From positions 1,192,501 through 1,256,500 of the forward strand of contig NZ_CP149571.1 of assembly GCF_037890695.1 (NCBI RefSeq): a DNA stretch of 64,000 nucleotides, given 5' to 3'. The notes below the pieces were generated by a model. The model was given only the letters and a program-made list of their open reading frames with translations, was not told the origin of the DNA and did not search any database. Source of the stretch: Aeromonas jandaei. Its GTDB lineage: Bacteria; Pseudomonadota; Gammaproteobacteria; Enterobacterales; Aeromonadaceae. Position numbers and translations under genes: made by a program. Shown here in pieces: positions 46,798 through 55,268 of this stretch (position 1 is its first letter; every line of letters starts with the position of its first letter).

Positions 46798-47046
46798 AGG
46801 CAATGGTTCTCTTCTGGGGCGACCGGTGGGCCGGGAGATGAATGGAATGTGCAACGGGCGGTTGCACCCTGACCAGCCCCTTATGATAAAAGCTCTTGGC
46901 CTCGAGGGGCAGCCCATTTTGTTAACAGATGTAAATCGGGTGCCTGGAGCGGAACAGATCTCGGGTTGTGGCGGCGCCGATGGCAGGCTTGCCCCGTTGG
47001 CAAGGCTCTGCTGAAATGGCTCCCCCTCTGATCAGGAGTCCATGTG

Positions 47047-47748
47047 ATGCCGTTGCCACCCATCTCTCACGACTATGAACCGGCCAGCGCTGCCGAACAG
47101 GCGGCGCTCTCGGCCAGTGATCCGCTGGTGATCGTGGCCGCCAGCGCTAGGATCCGCATCGATCCCGTCTATTACCGGCTCGGTCTGGTGGGCAGTGAGC
47201 CGCAGATCCGGGTGCGGGAGCCGGTTGCCAAAGCGCTGGTGCGGGTAGCCGCAGCGCTGCCTGCGGGATTGGGGCTCACCTTGCTCGACGGATTTCGCAG
47301 TCGCGCCACGTCTCTGGCCATCTTCGAGCGGATCAAGGGCGAAATTGCCGCAGCCAATCCCGACTGGGATGGCGCTCGGCTTGAGCAGGAGACTCGCCGT
47401 TTCTGTGCCCATCCCTCTGATCCCGGTCACTATCCGGTACCGCCCCATCTGTCGGGCGGAGCCATCGATCTGCTGCTGCACGATCTGGCGAGTGGCGAGC
47501 CGCTCGACTTTGGTACCGGCTTTGACGATATCAGCGAGCGGGCCGAGAGCGACTATTTCGAACGCCCCTGTGCGGGAATGAGCGAGGCGCGGCGGTTGCA
47601 GATCCGTGACAACCGCCGTCTGCTGTTCTGGCTGATGCGGCGGGAAGGGTTCAGCAACTATCCTGGCGAGTGGTGGCATTTTGATCTGGGCGACTGCCTC
47701 TGGGCCCGTTTTCGCGGTGGTGAGTACCGCTATCCTGCCGCAGAGTGA
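47047..47748 (+). CDS. D-alanyl-D-alanine dipeptidase (VanX/DdpX, peptidase M15D)
   Basis: A 233-residue zinc dipeptidase. The motifs of the family appear in order: LLDGFRSRATS (substrate Arg), SGGAIDLLLHD (zinc His replaced in print by the SxxxxD block; Asp ligand) and the catalytic/zinc pair EWWHFDLGD near the C-terminus. The usual first motif SxHxxGxAxD reads here as HLSGGAIDL, with the His two residues before Gly-Gly. It would hydrolyse D-Ala-D-Ala released in cell-wall turnover. No signal peptide is visible, so it should act in the cytoplasm like DdpX. ATG 47047 follows AGGAG 9 nt upstream. No vancomycin-resistance genes accompany it. Confidence 0.82.
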   Translation: MPLPPISHDYEPASAAEQAALSASDPLVIVAASARIRIDPVYYRLGLVGSEPQIRVREPVAKALVRVAAALPAGLGLTLLDGFRSRATSLAIFERIKGEIAAANPDWDGARLEQETRRFCAHPSDPGHYPVPPHLSGGAIDLLLHDLASGEPLDFGTGFDDISERAESDYFERPCAGMSEARRLQIRDNRRLLFWLMRREGFSNYPGEWWHFDLGDCLWARFRGGEYRYPAAE

Positions 47749-47794
47749 GTGACCCCGGCTCAAGCTCCGGGAAAGAGAGTTCTCTTCTCTGTCG

Positions 47795-49324
47795 TCAGGC
47801 CGTTTCCGCCATGGGTTGGCGGAAGGCCTGTTGCCAGAGCAGCAGCTCCTGCAGCGGCATGGGCTTGCCAAAGACATAGCCCTGTATCAGATAGACTCCC
47901 TGCCGATACAGGTAGTCGACCTGCTCCCGGGTCTCGACCCCCTCGGCAATCATCTCCATCCCCGACTCTCGGCCAAAGGCGATGATGGCATCCAGCACGC
48001 TGCGTTTGAGGTCGTCGGTGCCTATGGTGTCGACGAACATCTTGTCGATCTTGATCTGGCGGATCCCGAGGCTCTGCAGATAGGCGAAGCCGCCATAGCC
48101 GGTACCAAAGTCATCCAGTTTGATGTGATAGCCCCGCTCTTGCAGGGCATTGATCTCGCTGGTAGCACTCTTGATATCGGTCAGTGGTTTGCGCTCGGTC
48201 AGCTCAAAGGTGAGCTGGGCGGGGGAGGGCCACTGATGTTGTTGCAGCAGGTTGCGCAGCAGAGGCTGCTCGACATGGGCCGCCACCAGATTGACGCTGA
48301 CCCACTGAGTTGCAGCAAGAGAGGAGAGGTCTGTGAGTACCCGCTCCAGCAATTGGGCTGTTATCGGCAGGATCAGCCCCTGCTCTTCGATATAGTCGAT
48401 AAAGGCGCCGGGAGGAACCAGCTCCCCCCTGCGGCGCCAGCGTAGCAGCGCCTCGAAGCCAACGACTTCTCCGGTTCGGCTATCCACTACCGGTTGGTAG
48501 AAAGGTTCAAATTCCTGATTTTTCAAACCGATCTGCAACAGTCCTTGCAGCGAGCGCTGATAGTGGCGATGCAACCAGTAGGCACCAGCCAGCAGAATAC
48601 CCAGCGCCACACCAATCCATAAAGCCAGGGTTTCAGCCTGCGCTCTGGCATAACGTGTCAGTGCCTGGCCTGCCCACAACGTCTGCTTGGTCAAGGTGTT
48701 AGGTTCATAAGAGTCGATACTGTTCGGACCTGGCTCCTGTTTGATTCGTTTGTCGCCACGCGGCAGCATGGGGACGTACGAATCTTTGTTGATCAGATTG
48801 AACTCCAGATAGAAGCAGTCGGCACAGGGGGTCTGAAGGATTTCGTGGATCCAGCTGTTGTCCAGCACCCAATAGGCAATGTTGCCGTTGGTGGCTCTGT
48901 AATAGACCACCAGTTCCTGTTCCGTATTGAAGCTGGGTGGTGTGGCGGTCAGGCCGAACGGGCCTATGGCGATGTCATCAGGTTGTGGGCTGATGGCAAT
49001 CGAGATTCCTTGCCCCAGGCTGGAGCAAACCTGCCCCGAGCCAAGCTCCAACCCTTGCAGGCGAATATGGGTGTTGTAAAAACGGGGGTTACGCAGTAAC
49101 GCCATATCCTTGGCGCCGCAGTTGAACTCGAACTGTTTCAACTGGGTAGAGAGAATCTCGTTAATAATTTTGTAGCGTTCGATGTTGGCCTGCTTTATCT
49201 CAGCCATCTTCTGCTCCTGCATTCTTTCTGCAAGAGGCTTAGCCAGCCAGTACGCAATCGGTTGACCGACAAGAACAGGAAAAGCCAACAATAACAAATA
49301 AATAAGTATTGATGGGGTGCGCAT
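47795..49324 (-). CDS. CSS-motif EAL-domain c-di-GMP phosphodiesterase
   Basis: A 509-residue membrane protein. An N-terminal helix (about 5-25) is followed by a periplasmic CSS sensor domain (about 30-225) with the VCSSLG motif near residue 101 and further cysteines (CADCF about 160). A second helix (about 232-252) leads to a complete EAL domain (about 260-500). Catalytic elements are all kept: FEALLRW, SVNLVAAH, ELTER, KLDDFGTGYGG, IKIDKMF, EGVETREQ and QGYVFGKP. In known CSS-EAL proteins (E. coli PdeB/PdeC group) periplasmic disulfide formation lowers activity. It sits next to the MSHA locus and a degenerate GGDEF-EAL gene, consistent with control of attachment. Confidence 0.9.
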   Translation of the reverse strand: MRTPSILIYLLLLAFPVLVGQPIAYWLAKPLAERMQEQKMAEIKQANIERYKIINEILSTQLKQFEFNCGAKDMALLRNPRFYNTHIRLQGLELGSGQVCSSLGQGISIAISPQPDDIAIGPFGLTATPPSFNTEQELVVYYRATNGNIAYWVLDNSWIHEILQTPCADCFYLEFNLINKDSYVPMLPRGDKRIKQEPGPNSIDSYEPNTLTKQTLWAGQALTRYARAQAETLALWIGVALGILLAGAYWLHRHYQRSLQGLLQIGLKNQEFEPFYQPVVDSRTGEVVGFEALLRWRRRGELVPPGAFIDYIEEQGLILPITAQLLERVLTDLSSLAATQWVSVNLVAAHVEQPLLRNLLQQHQWPSPAQLTFELTERKPLTDIKSATSEINALQERGYHIKLDDFGTGYGGFAYLQSLGIRQIKIDKMFVDTIGTDDLKRSVLDAIIAFGRESGMEMIAEGVETREQVDYLYRQGVYLIQGYVFGKPMPLQELLLWQQAFRQPMAETA

Positions 49325-49826
49325 GGGGCGACCTGCTGTATGGTTGGGCCCATATGGGCAACATTGAGTTTATTGCATTAGTACAATCAATTTGAAGCGG
49401 GATTATTAGCTGCCTTGATTAAATTATTAACGTAATGATTTTAAATGATTTTGTATCTTGGTTATGGAGAGATTCAATCGTTAACCTGTCATAAATGACA
49501 ATTGCCCGACTTATCCGAACGCATTAGAGTAGCCCCGCGGTTTGACTCACCGTGTGTTCAATACTCCTGTATCTGTTTTTTGTCAGTAGCACAGAGTGTT
49601 AGTTTTGATATGAGTGTTCCTTTTGGTCCCTTTTCAGGGACCATTTTTCTTTCTGCCGTTTTCCGCTCTGCTCTCTTCGTTTGCTCCGCGCTTGGTAATC
49701 TCCCCTCGCTTTCGGTATCCTCGCCCCTTTGAAATTGCAGAAGCGGGATCTCCATCCATAGCAGGGCGCTGATCGCCGCTGCTACCATGAGGTCACATGG
49801 ATGATGCTGGGCATACGGAAAGGCGC
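49325..49826. other. AT-rich intergenic region upstream of mshH
   Basis: About 500 bp between two divergent genes. It holds the perfect palindrome TGTCATAAATGACA (49487-49500), a possible promoter TTGCCC, 17 nt, TAGAGT (49502-49530), and an intrinsic terminator at 49625. A 76-codon minus-strand frame (49558-49788) crosses the terminator and has no SD, so it is not called. Confidence 0.5.
49625..49649 (+). terminator. intrinsic terminator 178 nt upstream of mshH
   Basis: GGTCCC / GGGACC with loop TTTTCA, followed by ATTTTTCTTTC. There is no plus-strand CDS in front of it; it is either the end of a short RNA starting near 49537 or an attenuator of mshH. Confidence 0.65.
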
Positions 49827-51755
49827 ATGAAACTGACTACACAGCTTGTCTCGTTTATCACCCTGTGCGTGATTGCCGCCATGGCGACCGTGCTGATTGG
49901 CGGCGTGTTCAGCTTTCGCGAGCTGGGGATGGAGCTGCAGCAGAAGAAGGTTGATGCGCTGGTCGAGGTGATCGACAAGCAGCTCGATGTCTCCCATGAC
50001 ATGAACGAAATGAGTCACTGGTTGCCCACCCTGCTGCGTGCTTCCCACGTCGTCGAGCTGGAGGTGCGCCAGAACGATCAGCGAGTCTACTGGTTTCGCG
50101 ATGTGCAGCGTTCGGTCGATGATCAGTTGTTGCTGCCATACAGCAAGCCCTTGACCCACCAGATCGGCATGCAGGCCAATCTGAAGCTGGAGCGCCCCTT
50201 CAAGGAGGCTGAGTACTCCATCAAGGCGATGTCCGGTATCTCCTTCGGCGTCTTTATCGTGGTGTTCGGCCTCTGGTACTCCATTCGCTGGCTGCGCCAG
50301 CAACTGCGCGGAGCCGAGTTGTTGGCCGAGCGTGCCCAGCTGATCCTCGATGACAAACTCTCCAAACTGAATCACGACCCCGCCGAAGAGTGGCCGGTTG
50401 CCGCCAGTCAGGCGCTCGACCATCTGCTGGCCGAGCTGGCGGATGCCCGCAAGGAGCGCAGCCGCTTCGACAACTTCATCCGCAGCAATGCCTTCGTCGA
50501 CAAGATGACCGGCATTGGCAACCGTCTCTTTTTCGACAACCGGCTCGAGAGCGCCATCATGGAGGCGAGCGTGATGAGCGGCGGCGTGCTGCTGATCGAT
50601 CTCGCCTGTCTAGAGGATCTGGAGGCCGAGCAGTTCGATCTGCTGGGTCATGACCTGATGCTGGAGGCAAGCGCTACTATCGGGGCCTTCGTGCGCAAGC
50701 ACAGTGGCGCCCTGCAGGCCCGCTATGCCGGGCAAGTGTTTGCCGTGCTGCTGCCCAATATGTCCGAGAGCGAGATGGTGGACAGTGCCAGCCAGCTGCT
50801 CAAGAGCCTGCAGCGCCTCCACTGGCCGCAAGAGGTCAATCCGGAGACCGCGGTTTATCTCGGCGCCGTCTGCTATCAGTCGCAGGACTCCCTGCTCAAG
50901 GTACAGGAGGAGGCGGAGCTGGCTCTCAAGAGCGCCCGTCTGCAAGGGCACAACGGCTGGTTCCTCTACGAAAAGCAGCTGGATGAGGAGCAGAGCAGCA
51001 AGGGCACTGTGCGCTGGCGTACTCTGCTCAGCCGCCGCCTCGAGGATCAGGCCATCGAGTTCTATATCCAGCCGATCCAGCAGGATCGCGGGCAGGTGGT
51101 GCTGCAGCAGGAGTTGCTCACCTATCTTGACGATGAGCAGGGGCGGCCGCTGCCAGCCGGGATCTTCATGCCGATGGCCGAGAAGGTGGGGTTGTTGCTC
51201 CAGCTGGATCGGCTGGTGGCGGAGCAGACCCTGGCGTTGCTGCGTCAGCGCTCCGACCAGAGCTGCCCGGTCAGTCTGGCTCTCAGCGCCCAGAGCCTGC
51301 TCCATCGCGACTTCCAGCGCTGGCTCTTCTTCGCTCTGTTCCAGCTGCCGCGCAGTACCAACGAGCGGCTGATCCTGCAGCTCTCTGAGGCGCAGGTTAC
51401 CCGCCATTTCGAAGCCCTGAAGCGACCGTTGCGCTCCCTGCGGATGCTCGGATGCATGCTGGCCATCGACCATGCCGGCCAGGATGTGGTGAGCACCCAG
51501 TACATCAAGGAGTTCGAAATCAACTTCCTCAAGCTCCACCCCAGCTTGGTGCGGGAGATCCATGCTCGCCAGGTGAACCAGATGGCGGTGCGCAGTCTGG
51601 TGGGCGGCTGCGCCAATACCCCGACCCGGGTTCTGGCCGTGGGGGTCGAGAGTGGTGACGAGTGGAAGATGCTGCGCCACCTCGGGGTACATGCGGGGCA
51701 GGGCCCCTGGTTTGCGCTGCCCGAGCGACTGGTGATGGAACCGGCCGAAGCCTGA
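49827..51755 (+). CDS. mshH: MshH / CsrD regulator (degenerate HAMP-GGDEF-EAL protein)
   Basis: A 642-residue membrane protein: helix at about 5-27, periplasmic segment, second helix at about 140-160 (GISFGVFIVVFGLWYSIRWL), then HAMP-like and coiled-coil parts. Its GGDEF domain has lost the motif (MTGIGNRLFFDNRL is kept, but the signature reads RYAGQVFAVLL). In the EAL domain EAL reads QELL and the catalytic acids are missing. This is the pattern of E. coli CsrD, which binds no c-di-GMP but targets CsrB/CsrC to RNase E, and of MshH, the first gene of Vibrio MSHA loci. ATG 49827 (MKLTTQLVSF) matches the CsrD N-terminus; an ATG at 49797 adds ten residues. Confidence 0.9.
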   Translation: MKLTTQLVSFITLCVIAAMATVLIGGVFSFRELGMELQQKKVDALVEVIDKQLDVSHDMNEMSHWLPTLLRASHVVELEVRQNDQRVYWFRDVQRSVDDQLLLPYSKPLTHQIGMQANLKLERPFKEAEYSIKAMSGISFGVFIVVFGLWYSIRWLRQQLRGAELLAERAQLILDDKLSKLNHDPAEEWPVAASQALDHLLAELADARKERSRFDNFIRSNAFVDKMTGIGNRLFFDNRLESAIMEASVMSGGVLLIDLACLEDLEAEQFDLLGHDLMLEASATIGAFVRKHSGALQARYAGQVFAVLLPNMSESEMVDSASQLLKSLQRLHWPQEVNPETAVYLGAVCYQSQDSLLKVQEEAELALKSARLQGHNGWFLYEKQLDEEQSSKGTVRWRTLLSRRLEDQAIEFYIQPIQQDRGQVVLQQELLTYLDDEQGRPLPAGIFMPMAEKVGLLLQLDRLVAEQTLALLRQRSDQSCPVSLALSAQSLLHRDFQRWLFFALFQLPRSTNERLILQLSEAQVTRHFEALKRPLRSLRMLGCMLAIDHAGQDVVSTQYIKEFEINFLKLHPSLVREIHARQVNQMAVRSLVGGCANTPTRVLAVGVESGDEWKMLRHLGVHAGQGPWFALPERLVMEPAEA

Positions 51756-51759
51756 TGTC

Positions 51760-52686
51760 TCAGAGGCGGCCCTGCTCCCTGAGCCCGGCCAGCCCCTGCA
51801 TGCCACCGGTGTGGATAAATACGATCCTGCTACCCGGAGCTATGCGACCCGCAGCCAGCTCGCGAAACAGCCCGTACATTGCCTTGCCGCTGTAGATGGG
51901 TTCCAGCGGCAGACCGGTTTCGGTGCTGAAGGCCTGTACCCACTGCCAGAGCGCCGGGCTGAATCTGGCGTAACCACCGTCGTGATGATCCAGTGCGATC
52001 TGCCAGCCGGGTGTTGTGGCGGCGGCGGGGTAGAGGCGGCGCACCTCGTCGGCGATAAAGTTGCCTCCCTTGAGCACGGCGATGGCGAGGATCTGCTCCC
52101 TTTCCTGCTTGCCGGCAATCAGGCCGGCCAGGGTGCCGCCGCTGGCGCAGGGGAGCACCCAGAGATCCGGCGAGAAGGGGAGCTCGGTTACCAGTTCGGC
52201 CACTCCGGGGATGGCGAGAGGGCTGCTCCCGCCTTCGGGAACGATGAGGGTATCTGCGGCTTCAAATTGAGCCAGCCATTCCGGCTCCTGCCGCCGCCGG
52301 TAGCTCTGCCGATCGACAAAAACGAGATCCATGCCCCAGCGTATGGCATCGCTCAGGGTAGAGTTGCTGACTGAGTCACTTTCGCCCCGTATGATACCTG
52401 TGGTGCGAAGGCCAAATTGATGGCCGGCAGCGGCCAGGGCATGGATATGATTGGAGTAAGCGCCACCAAACGAGAGCAGGTGGCGTTTGCCGTGTTCGTG
52501 GGCATGGTGCAGATGGTATTTGAGCTTGCGCCACTTGTTGCCGGAGATGAGCAGGTGGATCAGATCGTCCCGTTTGCACCAGAGCTCGACGCCATAGCGG
52601 GTCAGCAACGGATGGTGGATCGCTTGCAGTGGTGACGGGCCAATGGCACTGATTTCAAACGCCGGCGGCGAAGGGTTGGCTTGCAA
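51760..52686 (-). CDS. PLP-dependent D-cysteine desulfhydrase / ACC deaminase family protein
   Basis: A 308-residue fold-type II PLP enzyme. The cofactor lysine is in LISGNKWRKLKYHL (about residue 51), the SFGGAYSNHIHALA block (about 72-85) binds substrate carboxylate/PLP, and LPCASGGTLAGLI (about 178-190) is the phosphate loop. Family members deaminate 1-aminocyclopropane-1-carboxylate or desulfhydrate D-cysteine; without the full residue set the substrate is open, D-cysteine-type being likelier in this group. It lies in reverse orientation between mshH and mshI1, ending 4 nt from the mshH stop, and has no visible link to pili. Confidence 0.83.
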   Translation of the reverse strand: MQANPSPPAFEISAIGPSPLQAIHHPLLTRYGVELWCKRDDLIHLLISGNKWRKLKYHLHHAHEHGKRHLLSFGGAYSNHIHALAAAGHQFGLRTTGIIRGESDSVSNSTLSDAIRWGMDLVFVDRQSYRRRQEPEWLAQFEAADTLIVPEGGSSPLAIPGVAELVTELPFSPDLWVLPCASGGTLAGLIAGKQEREQILAIAVLKGGNFIADEVRRLYPAAATTPGWQIALDHHDGGYARFSPALWQWVQAFSTETGLPLEPIYSGKAMYGLFRELAAGRIAPGSRIVFIHTGGMQGLAGLREQGRL

Positions 52687-52772
52687 TGGTGAGTCCCTGT
52701 TTTGTCTGGAGGCTAATTTGCTGTTTATGTTAATATTTCACTCATTTAATCACTAATGACGGGCGGGCTTAC

Positions 52773-53636
52773 ATGAAACAACTGTTCAGACGGTCGACGC
52801 CAAGCCGCCAGGTGGGGCTCTTGCTGGCCAATGACAGGATCATGCTGGCAGCTGTGGGCAATCCCCCAGTGTTTGCTACGCGCGCCATCAACAGCCCGCA
52901 AGAGTGGCCGCTCGCCGTCAACGAACTATTCACTCGCCACGGCCTTGCCAAATCCCGGGTACGCGTTGCCCTGGCCGCCCCGCTCTATCAGCAGATCCAG
53001 ATCGACAAGCCCGCCGTCCCCGATGCCGAAATGGCGGGGGCGCTCCCCTGGGCCATCAAGGATTATGTCAACGAGCCGGTGCTGCAGCTGGCGATGGATT
53101 ATGTGGATCTGCCCACTCCGCCTGCCGGTCGACCGCGGATCAATGTTATCTGCCTGCCCAAGAGCAGGGTGCTGCAACTGGCAGAGGCGATCAACGGCAT
53201 TGCCACCCTGCAATCCATCATCAGTGATGAACTGGCGTTGACCTCCCTTTATGAGGCGGATGCAACGGTGCGCATGCTGCTCTGGCAGCCGAAGGGACAG
53301 GATCTGCAACTGCTGGTTTTTCATCAGGGGGGGCTCTGCTTCTCCCGCCAGTTGCGCGGCTTTGCCTCCCTGACCGGCGAACAGGAGCCTGACAGCATGT
53401 TGCTCGATTCGCTGGCGCTGGAGATCCAGCGCTCGTTCGATTATCTGGTCGGCCAGCTCAAACTGCCGGAGATTGGCCAGATGCAGCTGGCCGTCGCCTC
53501 GCCCTTTATCGGCACCCTGGTTCGCCACATGGAGCATACCTTCGGCCTCGCTGTCTCCGCCATGGCCAACAAGGCGGTACTGGCCGGGGTCGAATACCTC
53601 TCGGCCTATGCTGCCGCCATCGGGGAGGATGCCTGA
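52773..53636 (+). CDS. mshI1: MSHA biogenesis protein MshI1 (PilM-like)
   Basis: A 287-residue protein resembling the actin-like PilM/GspL cytoplasmic fold: QVGLLLANDRIMLAAVG at the start, then AGALPWAIKDYVNEPVLQLA, LLLWQPKGQDLQLLVF-like strands and QRSFDYLVGQLKLPEIGQM. In the MSHA machine it would form with MshI (PilN-like) and MshJ (PilO-like) the inner-membrane alignment complex. Its stop overlaps the next ATG (TGATG). It is the first gene of the main msh operon. An AT-rich stretch with TTAATATTT just upstream probably holds a promoter. Confidence 0.85.
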   Translation: MKQLFRRSTPSRQVGLLLANDRIMLAAVGNPPVFATRAINSPQEWPLAVNELFTRHGLAKSRVRVALAAPLYQQIQIDKPAVPDAEMAGALPWAIKDYVNEPVLQLAMDYVDLPTPPAGRPRINVICLPKSRVLQLAEAINGIATLQSIISDELALTSLYEADATVRMLLWQPKGQDLQLLVFHQGGLCFSRQLRGFASLTGEQEPDSMLLDSLALEIQRSFDYLVGQLKLPEIGQMQLAVASPFIGTLVRHMEHTFGLAVSAMANKAVLAGVEYLSAYAAAIGEDA

Positions 53637-54229
53637 TGAAACGTCAGATAAACCTCTATGGCGCCGAGTTTCACCCCAAGCGGCAGTGGGCCAGCCTCAA
53701 CCAGATGGTGCTGGCATGGGGCATCACCCTGCTTGTCATCTTGCTGGTCGGTGCCGGTTACAGCTGGCAGCAGCACAGTGTCAGCAGAGCGCTGGCACAG
53801 GTCAACGCCGAGCTGGCGCTCAAGCGCAGCGAGGCGCAGCGGCTCGATGCCGATCTGGCGCGCCATCTGGCCGATCCGGCTCTGCAGCAGCAGTTGCTCA
53901 ACAAGCAGGATGATCTGGGGGCCAGACAGGAGCTGCTGCGCCAGCTCGGCTCCTTATCCCTGCAAAAATCGCAGGGGTATGCCGGTGTGTTGGCCGATCT
54001 CTCCCGCATTCGCAACAGTAATCTCTCCCTGCAACGGATCGAGATCCTCGAAGGGCGGATCAATCTCTCCGGCTTTGCCGGTCGCAGTCAGGATGTGCCG
54101 GCCTGGGTCAACCGCTTCAAGCAGGCCCCGACCCTGATGGGCAAGGAGTTTGGCGAGTTGACCCTGAGTCGTGACAAGGAGGGGCGTCTTGCGTTCCAGT
54201 TGAGTGGCATTGCGCGGGAGAAGCCCTGA
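53636..54229 (+). CDS. mshI: MSHA biogenesis protein MshI (PilN-like)
   Basis: A 197-residue bitopic protein: short cytoplasmic MKRQINLYGAEFHPKRQW (the PilN INLY motif), one membrane helix (about 25-45), a periplasmic coiled coil (about 45-110) and a small ferredoxin-like domain. It pairs with the PilO-like MshJ. TGATG overlaps occur at both ends, so translation is coupled to mshI1 and mshJ. Confidence 0.87.
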   Translation: MKRQINLYGAEFHPKRQWASLNQMVLAWGITLLVILLVGAGYSWQQHSVSRALAQVNAELALKRSEAQRLDADLARHLADPALQQQLLNKQDDLGARQELLRQLGSLSLQKSQGYAGVLADLSRIRNSNLSLQRIEILEGRINLSGFAGRSQDVPAWVNRFKQAPTLMGKEFGELTLSRDKEGRLAFQLSGIAREKP

Positions 54230-54882
54230 TGAACCTGAAAGCACAATGGCAGGAGTGGTCTCGGCGAATTAACGCCCTGAGCCAGCGGGAGCGGGTGCTG
54301 ATCCTGCTGACCGGGCTGGTGCTGCTGGTGGCTGCCTGCGTCTATGGCTGGCTGGATGGCGCTGATACCCAGCTGCGGCAGGATCGCATGGCCCTGAGCG
54401 CAGCCGAACGCGATCTCGAGATTCTGGGGCTGGAGAATCTGGGCAAGCAGGCTCGTCTGCAGCGGGATCCCAATCAGGGGGTTCGTGAGCAGCTGGCACG
54501 GGTAGAAAGCGATCTCACAGCTGTCGATGAGGCGCTCAAGGCCCAGACTGTCGACCTGATCCCGGCACACGAAATGCCGCAGGTGCTGGAGGCGCTGCTC
54601 TCCCGCTCTGCCAATCTCCATATGCTGGCACTCAGTTCACTGGAGCCGACGCCACTGATGGCCGGGGAGCAGGGGCAGAAGGTCAATCTTTACAAACACG
54701 GTATCCGTCTCCAGCTGGAAGGCGGTTATTTCGATGTGTATCAATATCTCAAGGCGCTGGAGGCGTTGCCTCGCCACTTTTACTGGAAACAGTTCGACTA
54801 TCAGGTGAAAGCCTATCCGGGGGCTGTGGTGGAGATGGAGATCTACACCCTGAGTACCAGCAAGGAGTTTATTCGTGGCTAG
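54229..54882 (+). CDS. mshJ: MSHA biogenesis protein MshJ (PilO-like)
   Basis: A 217-residue protein with an N-terminal cytoplasmic stretch, one helix (VLILLTGLVLLVAACVYGWL at about 21-40), a coiled coil and a C-terminal domain containing KHGIRLQLEGGYFDVYQYLK typical of PilO/GspM-like proteins. It forms the alignment complex with MshI. It overlaps mshI by one base and mshK by 8 nt. Confidence 0.87.
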   Translation: MNLKAQWQEWSRRINALSQRERVLILLTGLVLLVAACVYGWLDGADTQLRQDRMALSAAERDLEILGLENLGKQARLQRDPNQGVREQLARVESDLTAVDEALKAQTVDLIPAHEMPQVLEALLSRSANLHMLALSSLEPTPLMAGEQGQKVNLYKHGIRLQLEGGYFDVYQYLKALEALPRHFYWKQFDYQVKAYPGAVVEMEIYTLSTSKEFIRG

Positions 54883-55204
54883 ATGGTTTGCATTGTGGGC
54901 GTGCCTCTTTGCGTTGCTGGCGCAAGCCGGGCAGGTCGAGGTGTTGCAGGATCCCACCGCGCCCTTGGCCGACATGGCGGTTGGCGCGAGTGCAACCGGC
55001 CAGAACAGCGCCGGCTTGCCGAAGCTGCAGAGCATCATGCTGGGCAATGGCCCGGCACTGGCGGTGCTCAATGGCAAGAGTTATCGGGTCGGGCAGCAGG
55101 TGGACGGCTACAAGCTGGTGGCCATCAATGCCGATGCGGTGGTGCTGGAAAAGGCGGGAAAACGCCATTCGGTGGCACTGTTTGCCAGCAAGATCAGGGT
55201 TTGA
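54875..55204 (+). CDS. mshK: MSHA biogenesis protein MshK (PilP/GspC-like)
   Basis: A 109-residue periplasmic protein with a signal sequence (start GTG 54875: MARWFALWACLFALLAQAG) followed by DPTAPLA and LQSIMLGNGPALAVLNGKSY, then VGQQVDGYKLVAINADAVVL, the small beta-domain of PilP/GspC homology regions. It would link the alignment complex with the MshL secretin. AAGGAG precedes the GTG. It overlaps mshJ by 8 nt. Confidence 0.85.
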   Translation: MARWFALWACLFALLAQAGQVEVLQDPTAPLADMAVGASATGQNSAGLPKLQSIMLGNGPALAVLNGKSYRVGQQVDGYKLVAINADAVVLEKAGKRHSVALFASKIRV

Positions 55205-55268
55205 GCCGCACTAGCCATTGGCAGGTAAGCCGGGTTTATCGAGTTTCATTGCAGGGTGCACTAATTAC

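Noticed and set aside
47047..47748. Vancomycin-resistance determinant
   Set aside because: A VanX-like dipeptidase alone, without VanH/VanA-type genes, is a normal housekeeping or D-Ala recycling gene in Gram-negatives.
49558..49788. 76-codon minus-strand ORF between the EAL gene and mshH
   Set aside because: Crosses an intrinsic terminator hairpin, has no SD and is Lys/Glu-rich low complexity.
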